Counted from the stretch's first letter, positions 41,951-53,139 are shown. The stretch is 64,000 bases of DNA from Phascolarctos cinereus (GCF_002099425.1 NW_018344068.1:3173501-3237500); one strand, 5' to 3'. Notes: generated by a model from the letters alone, not told the origin. Numbers and translations are program-made.

Positions 41951-42734
41951 AACCTTACATCATGGCTTCAACTCTGGGTTCTCAAACTTAAATTTTGAGA
42001 AGGGCCACCTTGCCCTTCATTAATTAAAAACCAAATAGATTTCTGGTTCTTCCTGTAACACTTAGAAGATATTTATACCTATACAGCAAAGAAAAGGAGG
42101 TCTATATAGTTTCTGCTATGAAAAGCACAGACATGGGTGGTATCAGGTATTGGTGATCTTCAGGTACTTCCTCCCAATCAAGGGTTTAGCTGAAGTGGAC
42201 CTTGAGTATCAACACGTACATACGTAATGTGGAAGAGTACGTACGGACACAGTGGGATTTCATGGTCCCTGAGAACATGCTGAGGGTTCTTGGAGATATC
42301 TCCTAGTACCTGCGTAAATGGAAGGCTCCCATTACAGCTTCCCAGCTAAGGTTCTTAGCCTCCAGGTCCCAAACCTTCCAGGGGATGCTGAGGGAATGCC
42401 TTTGCTGATATGCTACTTTTAGGATGTCTATGAATATAGAGCCCCTTGGTATTTTCAGGTGTCTAAGACGTAATGTCAAGATTAAGCCTGGTTTGCATTA
42501 AATCTTGTAGTTCCTACCAGAATCTATCAGATAACGGGCCTCAGGTAAGGACTCTGAAGTCTGATGAGCAGTACCACTCCTTGGGAATGGGGGTCAGGGA
42601 CACTCAAATTCTACACCTTCAAGATAAGAGTCTCAGGAGAAAAAGGCCATAAAAATCAAAAGGGTGCCAGAAAGTGACATCAAATGGCTGCTATTCCCTT
42701 GAGATCATAGGGCTGTTTCATGCTTTGCATATTC
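41951..42734. other. Unassigned
   Basis: About 780 bases without recognised repeats or frames. It contains a small cluster of 'acgtac/tacgta' palindromes near 42210-42245, probably by chance. Confidence 0.3.
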
Positions 42735-42905
42735 CAGAGAAGCCAGCATAACCACTGGAAAGAGTAGCAGATTCGCAGTGGAAAAACCTGAGTTTGAATC
42801 CTGACTATGCTATTTACCATTTGTAAGTTCTCAGGCAAGTCCCTTCCCCTCCCCTGAGCATGAGCTCTAAGGTCCCTTCCAGTTTGGACATAAGGACACT
42901 TAGGT
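42735..42905 (+). mobile_element. MIR3
   Basis: 'aaacctgagtttgaatcctg', 'gtaagttctcaggcaagtcc', 'gctctaaggtcccttccagt'. Confidence 0.75.
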
Positions 42906-43504
42906 ATTGAGCTCTAGGATACTATGGATGGAGATGCCATCTTTTTATGATATCATTCAGTTCACAGAACTGCCAGGGAAGCCTATTCCCTATAGCATAT
43001 TAGTGTTCTGGGAGACCATATTAAGCCCCCAGCATCAATCCTCAATGGCCTATTTGTCTAAATAACACAGGCCACACTAATCAGGTTTGGGAACTCTCTG
43101 TAAACATTATTAAAGTTGTATCCTTCATCAGCAAGGGACATTGCTGACATATCCCAGAGTGGCTTTTCTAGAAATAATTAATAGAAGGCCTGCAAGAATC
43201 CACTTGGATTTTAGCCAACACGTCATTATCCAGGTGTAACAGATCTTCTGATTGGAGAACTCAGCAAAGTACAATATTAGCCAGTAATGCAGTTTCAACA
43301 ATAAATGGGAATTTATGGGCCTTGGTTTTGTTTGTGAGTCTCTTGGCAATGGATTATACACTATGTATCACAGACCTGTAGGCTGTGGGGCTGCCTGGCA
43401 AAGGAGGGAAGAGAAGGGCACATTATATGCAATGGTTGTCATTTTCTTTATGAAACACAGGGGAAGAGAGTTTGTTTGCACATTTCTGATTGCTTGTCGT
43501 CTCC
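42906..43504. other. Unassigned
   Basis: No repeat signature. 43130-43330 is repeat-poor and AT-rich, a candidate for cross-species comparison. Confidence 0.3.
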
Positions 43505-43620
43505 TCCATTAGATTGTGAGCTCCTTGAGGGCAGGGACTGTCTTTTGCCTCTCTTTGCATCCCCAATGCTTAGCCCATTTCCTGGTACATAGTAGTTGCT
43601 TAATAAATGCTTAGTGACTG
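43505..43620 (+). mobile_element. L2 3' tail
   Basis: Well-kept terminus: 'gtgagctccttgagggcagg', 'aatgcttagcccatttcctg', 'cttaataaatgcttagtgac', leading straight into a CA tract. Confidence 0.9.

Positions 43621-43624
<4 letters not shown>

Positions 43625-43661
<37 letters not shown>
43625..43661. repeat. (CA)n microsatellite at an L2 terminus
   Basis: About 18 CA units starting within a few bases of the L2 3' end. It probably grew from the element's terminal short repeat. Confidence 0.98.
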
Positions 43662-43662
<1 letters not shown>

Positions 43663-43795
43663 TCAAGAAATTCAACAGAACAAAGCTATATTTGGTTCAT
43701 CAATAAGGAGTAAAGTAATGATATGGAATGATAACATTATTCAATTTAGTGTCTCATTGATCATTTTGACTTCACAAGATCATTCATTAATTTGT

Positions 43796-44105
43796 TCATT
43801 CAACCAACATAGACTAGGCACCTACTACTTGAAGGGTCCTATGCTACGTGCTAGAGTTGAATAAAACACATTTCCTGTGCTCATGGGACTCAAACGCTAC
43901 AAGGAGGCTTATGACACCATAAATCAATAATTATAATACAGAATAGATAAACGCATAAAAAGTGCTACATGACGTCCAAGGAAATCATTTCCTACTAGGG
44001 AAGAACATGGAAGGCTTCATGGAGGAAGGAGGATTTAAACGAGGCTTTGAATGACTGGCAGGATTGCAATGGGAGGAGAGGACTGGGGGGTGATTATTCC
44101 AGGCT
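43796..44105 (-). mobile_element. L2 3' region
   Basis: 'ttcattcaaccaacatagac', 'ggcacctactacttgaaggg', 'aaggcttcatggaggaagga', 'ttattccaggctgaccc'. Confidence 0.85.
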
Positions 44106-44851
44106 GACCCAAACAAACCCTCATTGTGAAATTATGGTACCTACCATATGGCTAAAGTCCAAATGTTGGTTAATATGTGCAGTAAGGGAAGAATAATTTG
44201 TAAAATAATTAATTGTGCTTCTGGTTAGCTATTCCCAAGACAAATTATTTGTTAAAATAAAGAATTTTGCCTCTTCCAGAACTATTAGCACAGGAAAATA
44301 TATGTGCTGAACCGGGTTTCTTGATATGAAACACAAGCTTGGTGAAACCCAAAACACATTTTCAGTCACTAACAGTGACCAGATCCTTTAAGTATCATTC
44401 TTTGGAATAGAAATTATAACAAAACAATTTGTGAATTTGCTAATTGTTCTTTTTTTACTGAGCTTTTAATAGTCAGTCTTTCCTTTGACATCTTTTTCTG
44501 TTGGGAAGCAAAGCATAAGATAGAAAGCACCCACATAGCAGCAATCTCACCTCCTAGACATTGCTTCCTGTGTGGGTAATTGATGTTAACTGTCATTATC
44601 AAACTTATTTCCTGTAGGACTAATAAACCACTGAACTCTCCTAATCTTATGGGAAAAAGAGCCTGAGGACACATACAACTGGAATAAACAGTGGCACCAG
44701 TATCCTTGGCTGTGTATTTTTTCCTGACGTCAGGATCAAATGACTGCCAGGCATGTGATCAGAGAGAATCAAAGCCCAACAGAATGTTAGAACCAGAAGG
44801 GGTTTTGAAGACTCCAAAATTCAGGGAGAGAAACTCGCTCAATGTCACAAA
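44106..44851. other. Unassigned, AT-rich and repeat-poor
   Basis: No repeat signature and no motif-bearing frame. 44106-44460 has homeobox-like TAATTA/AATTAATT words, which any AT-rich DNA will show. Confidence 0.3.
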
Positions 44852-45025
44852 ATCATAGATTTAGAGCTGGAAGTGGCCTTAGAGGCATCAAAAGCAAGGC
44901 TGTCATCATTTTAGAGATGAGGAAAGTGAGGGCTGGAGAAGTTATGCCAAGGCCACAGGGGCATTCTGGGATTTGGACCTATGTCCCTCTGACACCAAAC
45001 CCTGACCCTTTCCACTGTACGATGT
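44852..45025 (-). mobile_element. MIR3
   Basis: 'aatcatagatttagagctgg', 'tttagagatgaggaaagtga', 'tgggatttggacctatgtcc'. One of the clearest MIR3 copies. Confidence 0.88.
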
Positions 45026-45274
45026 ACATGGTATTTAATGGCAGGATCTAAACTTGAACTCTAGTCTCTGGAGTCCTAGTTCAGATATCGAATGTCAACC
45101 ACTATCAAATGGTTGGCTTCATTACCTCGTGTCCTGTCAAAAAGTCACTATATAGTGAGCTTCCTGGGCCTCATTACTGGGTGGGTAGAATAGAGACCAC
45201 TCTACTATACTTTCTTCTTCAGTTTTTATATTGAAAGTTTCCTGTCCAAGGGAAGAGATCCACCTCAACATGCA

Positions 45275-45390
45275 TTTCAACTCTACAAGCATTTATTGAA
45301 TACTTGTGTGCCCAACACTGTACTTGATGCTGGGAGGAAAAGACAGTAATGAGCCAATCCCTCCCCCTCAGTGAGCTGATACTCTACTGT
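45275..45390 (-). mobile_element. L2 3' end
   Basis: 'ctacaagcatttattgaata', 'cttgatgctgggaggaaaag', 'ctcagtgagctgatactcta'. Confidence 0.8.
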
Positions 45391-45482
45391 CTGTCAGTCC
45401 CATGATAAATGAGTCAGATTCTCTGGTCACTGTGGTGGAGGCAAAGTAAGAGGCAGGTAGGGAGAGAGAAGATGGACAGAGA

Positions 45483-45670
45483 CAGCTGATAGAATGCTGG
45501 ACTTAGGGTCAGGAAGACCCAGATTTGAATCTGAATCTCAGACACTTACTGGCTGTGTGACCCTGGACAAGTCAGCCCTGGTTTCCCCATCTACGACATG
45601 AGGATAATAATAGCCCTACCTCACAGGGTTGTTGGAAGGATCAAATGAAAAAAATGCTTATATAAAACCA
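45483..45670 (+). mobile_element. MIR
   Basis: 'gacagctgatagaatgctgg', 'cactggctgtgtgaccctgg'-type head, 'ctacctcacagggttgttgg', 'aaggatcaaatgaaaaaaat'. Confidence 0.88.
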
Positions 45671-45674
45671 ATGG

Positions 45675-45782
45675 GTTTGGACTTGGCTTGGAGTCCTGGT
45701 ACTTATCTCTGCTCTCTAATGGAAGGTCTGGGACGATGTGATCTCTAGTGTCCACTCCAGTTCTACTGTCTATGAATCTACA
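45675..45782 (+). mobile_element. MIR3 fragment
   Basis: 'cgatgtgatctctagtgtcc', 'actccagttctactgtctat' form a MIR3 terminus directly after the MIR. Confidence 0.6.
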
Positions 45783-45954
45783 TGATTTATTTATTTATTA
45801 AAGTGGATGGGTAATGAGGTCATACTCTGAGTGTTTTCAATGAGAGGTGCTCTAAATCACTTTTAAATTACTCTGGAACTGATGGTAGAGTTGTTGAATT
45901 ATGACACAGACATGCATTTTCTGGCAAAATTCTGTCTTCAAGGAGATCTGTCTT

Positions 45955-46075
45955 CAAGTTTTGAAGGGCTGTCATACAGAAGGATGAGACTTATTCTATT
46001 TGGTCCCAATAGAGGAGAACCAGGAAGGAGACAGATTTCAGTTTGAAGTAAAGAAAACCTTCCTGTGGAGAGGGA
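45955..46075 (+). mobile_element. L3 (CR1) fragment, sense
   Basis: 'aagggctgtcatacagaagg', 'agaggagaaccaggaaggag', 'agtaaagaaaaccttcctgt'. Complement of the segment seen antisense in the other L3 copies (tcagaaccaggag / ggaaaaacttcct). Confidence 0.7.
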
Positions 46076-46884
46076 GTTTTTCCTAAGTCCCTACCAACTC
46101 TGAATTGGCCATTCTCTCCTGCACTGTAGCTTTCTGAGTGTTTTCCTCCAAGCAGAGATGGTTCTCCTCACTAAGCAACCAGATAGGAGAAAGACAAAAA
46201 GGAGAACTCCTCTGTGTTCATTCTGTTTCTCAGCATCTCCATTCAAAGGTTTTAGCTCAAAAAGGCCAATATTTGATTATAGTCTATGTGGAGGTTATCT
46301 ACGGATCTCGATCTTCTGTACTCTCTGCCTCCTATTATGACTGAGTACCCTCAACAGCACCCACCATTCAGCACCTTGTACTGAGAGTTGGGAAAAGGAT
46401 GGGAAAAGGCACCTTTCTGGCCTTTGAACAGACAATATAGATAGAAACGCATTCACTGGTGTGAACGATGAAGTCCTCTGGAAAATAAACCCTGATCAAT
46501 CCATTCTGAGAATCTAATGTGAAATTTGGAAGGCCCCTGTCTTGCTGAGAAGTCTCTTACCTGGGGGGGTCCTTGCCCTTGAATGGATTGAATGAAATCA
46601 GGGACAGGGCTTCTGGGTCGTTGGCTAAGAGTTTTCCTGCCAGGTGGAATATCCATTCATTTTGCTCATAGGTCTGTTGGGAAGGAAACACATAAAAGCC
46701 ATCAGTCTTAGTTGGCTGAAGACTACACAATCACCAGCCTCACTATCAGCCTCACTGTACTAGCAAAATTCAGGGTGCCTTCAATTTATCAGCAAGATTT
46801 CCCACAAAAGTCCCATATAGGTCACCCAGATGGTATGCGGCTCAAGTACCAACTCTATAAAAAGGAGGCAAGGGGATGGGAATA
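46076..46884. other. Unassigned
   Basis: About 800 bases without recognised repeats. Frames of 60-68 codons carry no motif. Confidence 0.3.
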
Positions 46885-47100
46885 ATCATTTATATGCCAG
46901 GCACTGTCCTAAGCACCTCACAAATATTACCTCGTTTGATCCTCAGAAATAACCTCGCTGTTATGACACTCATTTTACATTTTACATTAAGGAAGCTGAG
47001 GCAGACAGAGGTTAAGTGACTTGCCTAGGGCCACACAGACAGTCAGTGTCTGAGGTCCAATTTGAACTCAGGTCTTTCTGATTCCAGACCTAACACCAAA
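46885..47100 (-). mobile_element. MIR
   Basis: 'aatcatttatatgccaggca', 'gataggaagctgaggcagac'-like core, 'ggttaagtgacttgcctagg', 'gtccaatttgaactcaggtc'. Confidence 0.88.
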
Positions 47101-47194
47101 CCTTCCCTGAGTCCTCTGTCATCCCTGTCCTCCTCTGATCACAAAGACTCCATCTATTTCCCCTGCTTTATTTCAGGTACCATTTAGGGGTCTA

Positions 47195-47275
47195 TCACAT
47201 AAAGCCTTGTGCTGTGGCTAGGGAGATCTAAGGACAGAGAAGACATGGTCTCTGACCTCAAGGTGCTATGGTTTT
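47195..47275 (-). mobile_element. L2 3'-end scrap
   Basis: 'agccttgtgctgtggctagg' and 'gtctctgacctcaaggtgct' resemble the antisense L2 terminus. Weak. Confidence 0.4.
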
Positions 47276-47399
47276 AAGAGAAAGGATTCTAGTTTGTATT
47301 ATTTGTATTTATCTATGTTTGCATTTATCTAGTTTGTATTCATTTATGTACATGTGTTCTATCTTCCACTTAGGGGGAGGCAAAGAGGGCAGTGTCCAG

Positions 47400-47508
47400 A
47401 GCTATGATATCGGTGACATAGGGATCTCTCTACCAACGCAGATCAACGACTGTTCTGCAACTTCTAGTATTGGAGAGTTGTCTGGAAAACTGGGAGGTTA
47501 AGTCCATT
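47400..47508 (-). mobile_element. MAR1-like CORE-SINE body
   Basis: 'atcggtgacatagggatctc', 'tctaccaacgcagatcaacg', 'ttggagagttgtctggaaaa' are the antisense MAR1 3' body. Confidence 0.7.
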
Positions 47509-47904
47509 CTTCAAGGGCAAGGACTCTGGTTCTTCTATCACTTTGGTATGCCCTGCTCTCTTCTCTTTCCTTGTCCATTTCCCAATTGCCAAGGACCTAG
47601 CAGAGGACTCCACATGTAGTAGCTCTACCCATGTCCTTGATGAATGGGATGCTCTAGGTTGGGGAAACTTAAATCATCTCAAAATCATCCTCATGGTGCT
47701 TAATAACTCCAGCTCTACTGTAGATGAGGAAAAGGAATGATTTAACCTTTTCACATAATACCATCTGGCACCATGAAGGTATGTGCTGGCAATGTGGTGG
47801 CCCCGTGGGTTGACATATCCCAGGCTTAATTTCCTTCAGGATGTGGTTAAGACTCATCTGTTACTTTCAGTAGCTGTCTCCCAGAAGAAGTGAATGGACT
47901 AAAC
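47509..47904. other. Unassigned
   Basis: 'attcttcaagggcaaggact' at 47506 hints at an L2 tail but does not continue. Otherwise nothing is recognised. Confidence 0.3.
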
Positions 47905-48050
47905 TGTGGTCAGAAGAGCTGGCTTCTAGTCCTGATTGTGGACAGTTCATTCATACTCTTTGGTGTTCATTTTCTCTATCAGTTAAATAGGAGGAACATT
48001 TCTGGACCTCACAGGATTAGATAAGGAAAAATGGGATGGTACTTATAAAG
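47905..48050 (+). mobile_element. MIR, decayed
   Basis: 'agagctggcttctagtcctg', 'gttcattttctctatcagtt', 'acctcacaggattagataag'. Confidence 0.65.
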
Positions 48051-48134
48051 GGAATGGGGGCTTTTCAGAGGAAATGAGGGATATAAGTCATACATGTTAT
48101 GATGATTCTGTGGATCAAGGATGTTACAATAAGA

Positions 48135-48325
48135 GACAGTGTGATGTGGCTGACACAGTGCTAGACTGACAGATAGGAAACCCAAATTCTAGACTGGAAT
48201 CTGCCACTGCCACACTTTGTGACTATAAGCAAATCCCCTTCCCTCTGCCCTTCAATTTTCTCTTCTGTAAAATGATTAGATGGTCTCCATAATCTCCTCC
48301 AGCTCTGATATTCTTTAGGTTCTAA
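48135..48325 (+). mobile_element. MIR3
   Basis: 'tggctgacacagtgctagac', 'ttgtgactataagcaaatcc', 'ttctcttctgtaaaatgatt', 'ataatctcctccagctctga'. Confidence 0.8.
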
Positions 48326-48557
48326 TCTTTGCCAAGAGAATCACTCCAGAGGTCCTATCACGTTAAGCAAGGCAGGACAACCTCTGGGTGTGTGTGTAGG
48401 GTGGACAGACAAATCTCCAGTGTCAAGCTACCAGACAGCATTCTTAGTAGGATTATACTGCTCCTCCTACACACTGAGAAAATACCCCCCCCAATCTCAT
48501 TGAACATACAGACTCCTGGATCTCTGGTCATACCCTGAAGCTGCGTGATAATTTATC

Positions 48558-48620
48558 TGTTCATTCAGTAACCATTTATTAAGCACCTACAACGTACAAA
48601 TCACTGTTGCGTTGAAATGT
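48558..48620 (-). mobile_element. L2/MIR 3' terminus
   Basis: 'ttcattcagtaaccatttat' and 'taagcacctacaacgtacaa'. Confidence 0.7.
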
Positions 48621-49174
48621 ACCTCAGGTAAAAGCCCCAGACGTTGCAATTTCCCCACAAAATGTCCCCCTTTTCCCAAATTATTTTTGCAAGTAAACAG
48701 CAGGGGACACTGTGGGAGAGCTAAACCCCGCAGCTGTACCTGCAGACTGTAACTAATCTAGAACATCAATTATGACAAGGGTTTACTCGGCAAATCTTTC
48801 ATAATGGCAGAGTTTGTTTTTCTTTGTTGCTATGGGAAACAGAAAGAGAAGTGAGCGGAAGTTGCCAAAGGCTGAGGAGAGAGCAGCTCACAAACCAGCA
48901 GATCTGCTACCAGCTTTGGCCGACATTCTGCGTGAGATCGGACATGTTCCTTCCTGCCAAGTTTGGGGTTTTCAAAGTAGCTCTCGCTCAATCTGCTATT
49001 TCAGTATTTCTATTGGGTCAGGTGGATGTGTTTAGCTGCTGATTAGTGACTGTGTCTATCCCAACAGCACAGGCTGGGGAGGAAAATTTCTCCTTTTTGT
49101 TTGAACTGGGACTTTGGTGGAGTGTGGAAGAAAGCTGCGTTGCTAATAACGATAACAGTAACAACAAAGATGAC
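48621..49174. other. Unassigned, repeat-poor
   Basis: Two overlapping frames of 72-73 codons (48814-49042) have no motif. Even composition and no repeat words make it a candidate for conservation testing. Confidence 0.3.
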
Positions 49175-49390
49175 ACACTTGTTCTATGGCACTTTACAAG
49201 TTTATAAGACACCTTCTTCCCCAAAGTCCTGTGAAGGAGATGGTACAAGTATGACTACCCTCATTTTATAGATAAGCAAACTGAGACCCAGATAGGGAAA
49301 GCAACCTGCCCATGATCACATAACTAGTAGATGGGAAAACCAGAATTTGGACTAAGGTCTTCTAACTTCAAACCCAATGCCTTCCACTAG
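49175..49390 (-). mobile_element. MIR
   Basis: 'ggcactttacaagtttataa', 'tcattttatagataagcaaa', 'ctgcccatgatcacataact'. Confidence 0.82.
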
Positions 49391-49463
49391 AACTCTGAGG
49401 AAACTATGGTGACATTAATGCCTCTCTCTATCATCACTTGTTCCCCCATTGCTCCCCCTGTTC

Positions 49464-49490
49464 CACACACACACACACACACACACACAC
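49464..49490. repeat. (CA)n microsatellite
   Basis: About 13-14 CA units. Confidence 0.95.
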
Positions 49491-49549
49491 ATGCACACTA
49501 CACAGAGGAACTATGTTGAGAAGGTTGTTTTTTTCCTGCATGGCGGAAT

Positions 49550-49792
49550 GGAGACAGCAGTGAACTTAGAGTCAGAAGACATAGGCTTAAGCCCAGACTT
49601 TACCAGCATGTGACTTTGGGCAAATCCCTTCTCTCTAGGCCTTAGTCTCCTTCTTTGTAAAATGAGGGCACTAGATTAGATTTTGTTTGAGGTACCCTTC
49701 TCTTTTGGGCCTTATTTTGCTCTGCTGAAGAGCTTGGACTAGCTGATCTCTAAGATCCCTTCAAGCTAGAAATCCTATGATCTATGATCCCA
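49550..49792 (+). mobile_element. MIR3
   Basis: 'aacttagagtcagaagacat', 'gtgactttgggcaaatccct', 'gagcttggactagctgatct', 'ctaagatcccttcaagctag'. About 50 extra bases split the core. Confidence 0.82.
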
Positions 49793-50334
49793 CGTGGCCA
49801 CTGGACCTTGTACAATTAATTGGTTGACACCAAAAAGATCTGAATGAGAAAAGTAAAGTAATAGTTAATAAGCACCACTAAAGGGTCCTGGTTCCCAAGA
49901 GCAAAGAAGCATTTTTAGTAGGTCATATAATATACAAGTGCTGTGAATTAGCTGCCATTTGACTGATGTGTAGTCCTGGCCTGGCTTGCCAGAGGAGGTA
50001 AGGATGCCAGGCACATGTGGTGATAGCCGGCCACCTGGCAGGAGTGCTACAGGCAGTACCGTTATGCATGGTGAAGCAAACTGCACATTTTTGTGGGGTT
50101 TTAAATAACACAATGGCAAAGAGTAGCAGAGGCATGAGCTCCAGGGCTGCTAGCTCAGAGATAGGGGTGGGTTATGCTTAGCAGTGGCACGGGAGAGGGA
50201 TGAAGATGCCAGCCATGAGACCCCAGGCTTATTCAATTGAGTTAGCCCTTGGAAAATAAACAAGATGATCACTCTAGCAGGTTTTAAGCCCAGCAAAAGG
50301 ATACTCCTGGAAGCAGTCTTTGGTAGGGAAAAAG
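49793..50334. other. Unassigned
   Basis: No recognised repeat or gene. Confidence 0.3.
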
Positions 50335-50487
50335 AAAACTGGACTTAGTGCTCAAGAACCCAGGTTCTGGCAGTATGGAACTTGGACAAGTCACTCCCCT
50401 TTCCAGGCTCCTATTCCTTCTCTACAAAACTGGAGATCTGGACTAGATATCCGAGGTCCCTCAAAAATATGATGCTCTATGATTTGT
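50335..50487 (+). mobile_element. MIR3
   Basis: 'actggacttagtgctcaaga', 'acttggacaagtcactcccc', 'ggagatctggactagatatc', 'cgaggtccctcaaaaatatg'. Confidence 0.8.
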
Positions 50488-50879
50488 ACCTGGATGAGGG
50501 AGAGAAGTCATCAAGCTTCTATAAGAATGCTTTGTTATTATTTTTTAACAGTCTTGCATACAAAAAAATCAAAACTCCCCAGAGAAATGAATGAATGAAA
50601 AGCAGACCACAGGGAAGGGATCAATCAAACCATTACTGACAATGATGTATGCCTTTAAGGCTGAGGTCTGAATCATCTCCTGTGATATGCAGGGAACTTG
50701 GCATCCAGTCGGGGAAAAGGAGGAGGAATTGTTAAGTGATTGTGCTTCTACGTGAGGAAGTCCTCGGGTCAGTTAATGGAGACTCTGAGATTTCTTTTCA
50801 CTTGAACTCATGCTACAAGGGTCCCAGGATCACAGAAAGATAGGAGTCTGTGCTCTTTGTTTTCTGTTTAGGAACTGAT
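50488..50879. other. Unassigned
   Basis: No recognised repeat or gene. Confidence 0.3.
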
Positions 50880-51050
50880 AGACAAGTTCTTTGTGCCTAG
50901 GCTGAGTGGCCTGAGTTCAAGTCCTGACTATCACTTTCTATGTGACCTTCCCTTCTTTGAGCTTTCTCAGTTTTCTTTTCTGTAAAAGGAGAAAGTTAGA
51001 CTGGATGACCTCCAGGATCCCTTTTCGTTTAGACATTCTGTGGCTTAAGG
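50880..51050 (+). mobile_element. MIR3
   Basis: 'cctgagttcaagtcctgact', 'gttagactggatgacctcca', 'ggatcccttttcgtttagac'. Confidence 0.82.
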
Positions 51051-51149
51051 TCTAGTAAAGCATCATTCATTTATTTCCTTAAATGCTAACTATATCTTAA
51101 GAGTAAAGAGGGGATAAAATGTCTAATAGCTGAATCACTGAATCCATCA

Positions 51150-51262
51150 CCACACATCGATTAAGTACACCTATGTGCCAAGCACTGGCAATACAAACAC
51201 AAAGAATGAGAGAATCCCTACTCTCAAGGAGCTTACACTCTAACGGGAGATAATAAGTAATA
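51150..51262 (-). mobile_element. L2 3' end
   Basis: 'cacctatgtgccaagcactg', 'gcaatacaaacacaaagaat', 'tctcaaggagcttacactct'. Confidence 0.85.
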
Positions 51263-51639
51263 AAGGATAAGAATAATAAGATATATAAATATATGTAGAA
51301 GTTCCTGATTTCTGGTCCGATTAACAGATCAATGCGAAGAACAAATTCCTTCCTTGGCACCTGTAAAATAATCCCAGAATCTTTGGGTGTGAAGAGATAA
51401 TAGGTAAACCACAACAGTATGGTACAGTAGAGGGGTTCTGTGGATAGACTTTGGGAGGTGAAGTGGGAACCTAGATGGGAAACGAAAGTTAAGTATTTTC
51501 ACTAGCCTCTAACTGAAATTTAGCATTGCCTTAAATTATTAATTTAAAAAAGTTATTCTGAGAAGGGGTCTGTCCGTTCAGTAGACTGCTAAAGGGGTTC
51601 ATGTTCCCCAAAAATGAGGAGCTCTTGATACAGTGGAAG
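51263..51639. other. Unassigned AT-rich stretch
   Basis: No recognised repeat or gene. Confidence 0.3.
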
Positions 51640-51818
51640 GTGTCAGGAGATGACGGTTAAATGTCCAGTTGACTAAACTCTGTGACTGAGGACAAATCAT
51701 TGAGCCTCTTGAACCTTAGCTTTTCCATCTATAAAATAATCCTTGCATTACTGGCCTCTTAAAGCTATTGAGAGGGTTGCTTTGTAAAGCTTAAAGCACC
51801 ATATAAATATGAGTTTGT
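51640..51818 (+). mobile_element. MIR
   Basis: 'ctctgtgactgaggacaaat', 'agcttttccatctataaaat', 'aaagcttaaagcaccatata'. Confidence 0.78.
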
Positions 51819-51844
51819 TGCTGACATGCCTTTAGGAATCACTA

Positions 51845-52090
51845 GTTTTCTTTAAGACTTGGTCCAAGTACTGCCCTCTACAGGAAGCCTTTCCTGAGCC
51901 TCCCACCTGCTACTCACCCCCCTCTTCCCCTCCTTCTCTGGCTACCTTGTCATCTGTTTTCTCTCTTGTTAGAATGTAAGATCCTTGATGGCAGGGACTA
52001 TTGTACTTTTGGTTTTGTATCTCCAGTGCTCACCATAGCACCTGGCACACAGCAGACACTAAATAAAGGCTTGTCAATTGATTGTTGTTC
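51845..52090 (+). mobile_element. L2 3' UTR to terminus
   Basis: 'aggaagcctttcctgagcct', 'aatgtaagatccttgatggc', 'gcacctggcacacagcagac', 'taaaggcttgtcaattgatt'. The longest well-preserved L2 3' UTR in the window. Confidence 0.92.
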
Positions 52091-52351
52091 TATTATCGAA
52101 AATTATTGTCATCTCAGTCAAGGCTGCTCCCATTGCTGCTACACCCTGCCTAGTGGACCACAACACTGGCATGTCAGGGAAGAGCTAGACCACTCTGCAC
52201 TGTATTCCCTAGGGCCACTGCTCCTTTGACCTTCTTACCACATCCCCCTCCTTTTCCTGGATTTTGATCTGGTCAGCACTAGTATTCCCTCTGGAAAGCC
52301 ATATAAATTGACTTCCATATTATTCCAGTCTTCATCCCTGTGACTTCCTAT

Positions 52352-52445
52352 AAGGGGTGGGGAACCTAAGGCCTTAAAGCCACATGTGGCCTTCTAGGTT
52401 CTCAAGTGTGGACCTTTGACTGAATCCATACTTCACAGAACATCC
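52352..52445 (+). mobile_element. Single arm of a palindromic hAT element
   Basis: 'aaggggtggggaacctaagg', 'ccacatgtggccttctaggt', 'ttgactgaatccatacttca'. Matches one arm of the element at 52748-52950. The other arm is lost or replaced. Confidence 0.75.
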
Positions 52446-52747
52446 CAAAGGGCCCGTGGATTTTCAATAAACTGTATTAGGCAGTTTCTGGAGAACAGAA
52501 AGGGAGAGTTTCTGAAGTGTAGTACAGGGAGTGGGGGAACAGTTTGGGATGTGTTTATGTGTAGGGGATTGTAGGTATTGGATGCTTCCTGGTTATGCAG
52601 CTGTTCTACTGTTAGACTCTAGACAAGTGACTGTCTCTTCTTTGCCTAAGTTGGCCTACTTGCTACCTTTCAACCCCTCTTCCCCTTCCCATTTATTAGA
52701 ATGAAATGAACTTTTATGAAGGAGAGTGTTGAAATAAATGTCTAGGC

Positions 52748-52950
52748 CAGGGATGGGGAACCTGCAACCTTGAGGCCACGTGTGGCCTTCTAGGTCCTTG
52801 GGTGAAGCTTTTTGACTGAATCTGAGTTTCACAGAACAAATCCTTTCATTAAGGAGATTTGTTCTGTGAATTACGGATTCAGTCAGAAGGCCACGCTTGA
52901 GGACCTAGAGGGCCACATGTGGCCTTGAGGCTGCAGGTTCCCCACCCTTG
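52748..52950. mobile_element. Palindromic hAT-like MITE
   Basis: 203 bases that are almost wholly an inverted repeat. The left arm starts cagggatggggaacctgcaa; the right arm, read inward, starts caagggtggggaacctgcag. Arms of about 95 bases meet at a short loop near 52848-52858 between 'cacagaacaaatcc' and 'gatttgttctgtg'. The ends resemble hAT termini (cagggg..ggggaacctgc). The expected 8-base duplication is not evident (gtctaggc versus gaccaaaa). Confidence 0.85.
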
Positions 52951-52959
52951 GACCAAAAT

Positions 52960-53110
52960 ATCATTCCCTGGTCACACTCCTCTGTATCTGTTTCCTCCTC
53001 TGTTAAAATGTAAGCCCCTTGATGGTAGGGACCTCTTAGTTTTGGCATTTGTATCCACAGTGCTTGACACATAATAAATGCTTAGTAAATACTTTTTAAT
53101 GAATTCATTA
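52960..53110 (+). mobile_element. L2 3' tail
   Basis: 'ctgtatctgtttcctcctct', 'taagccccttgatggtaggg', 'cacagtgcttgacacataat', 'gcttagtaaatactttttaa'. Confidence 0.85.
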
Positions 53111-53139
53111 AAATCAGATACAAATGATTCCTGGACGAG

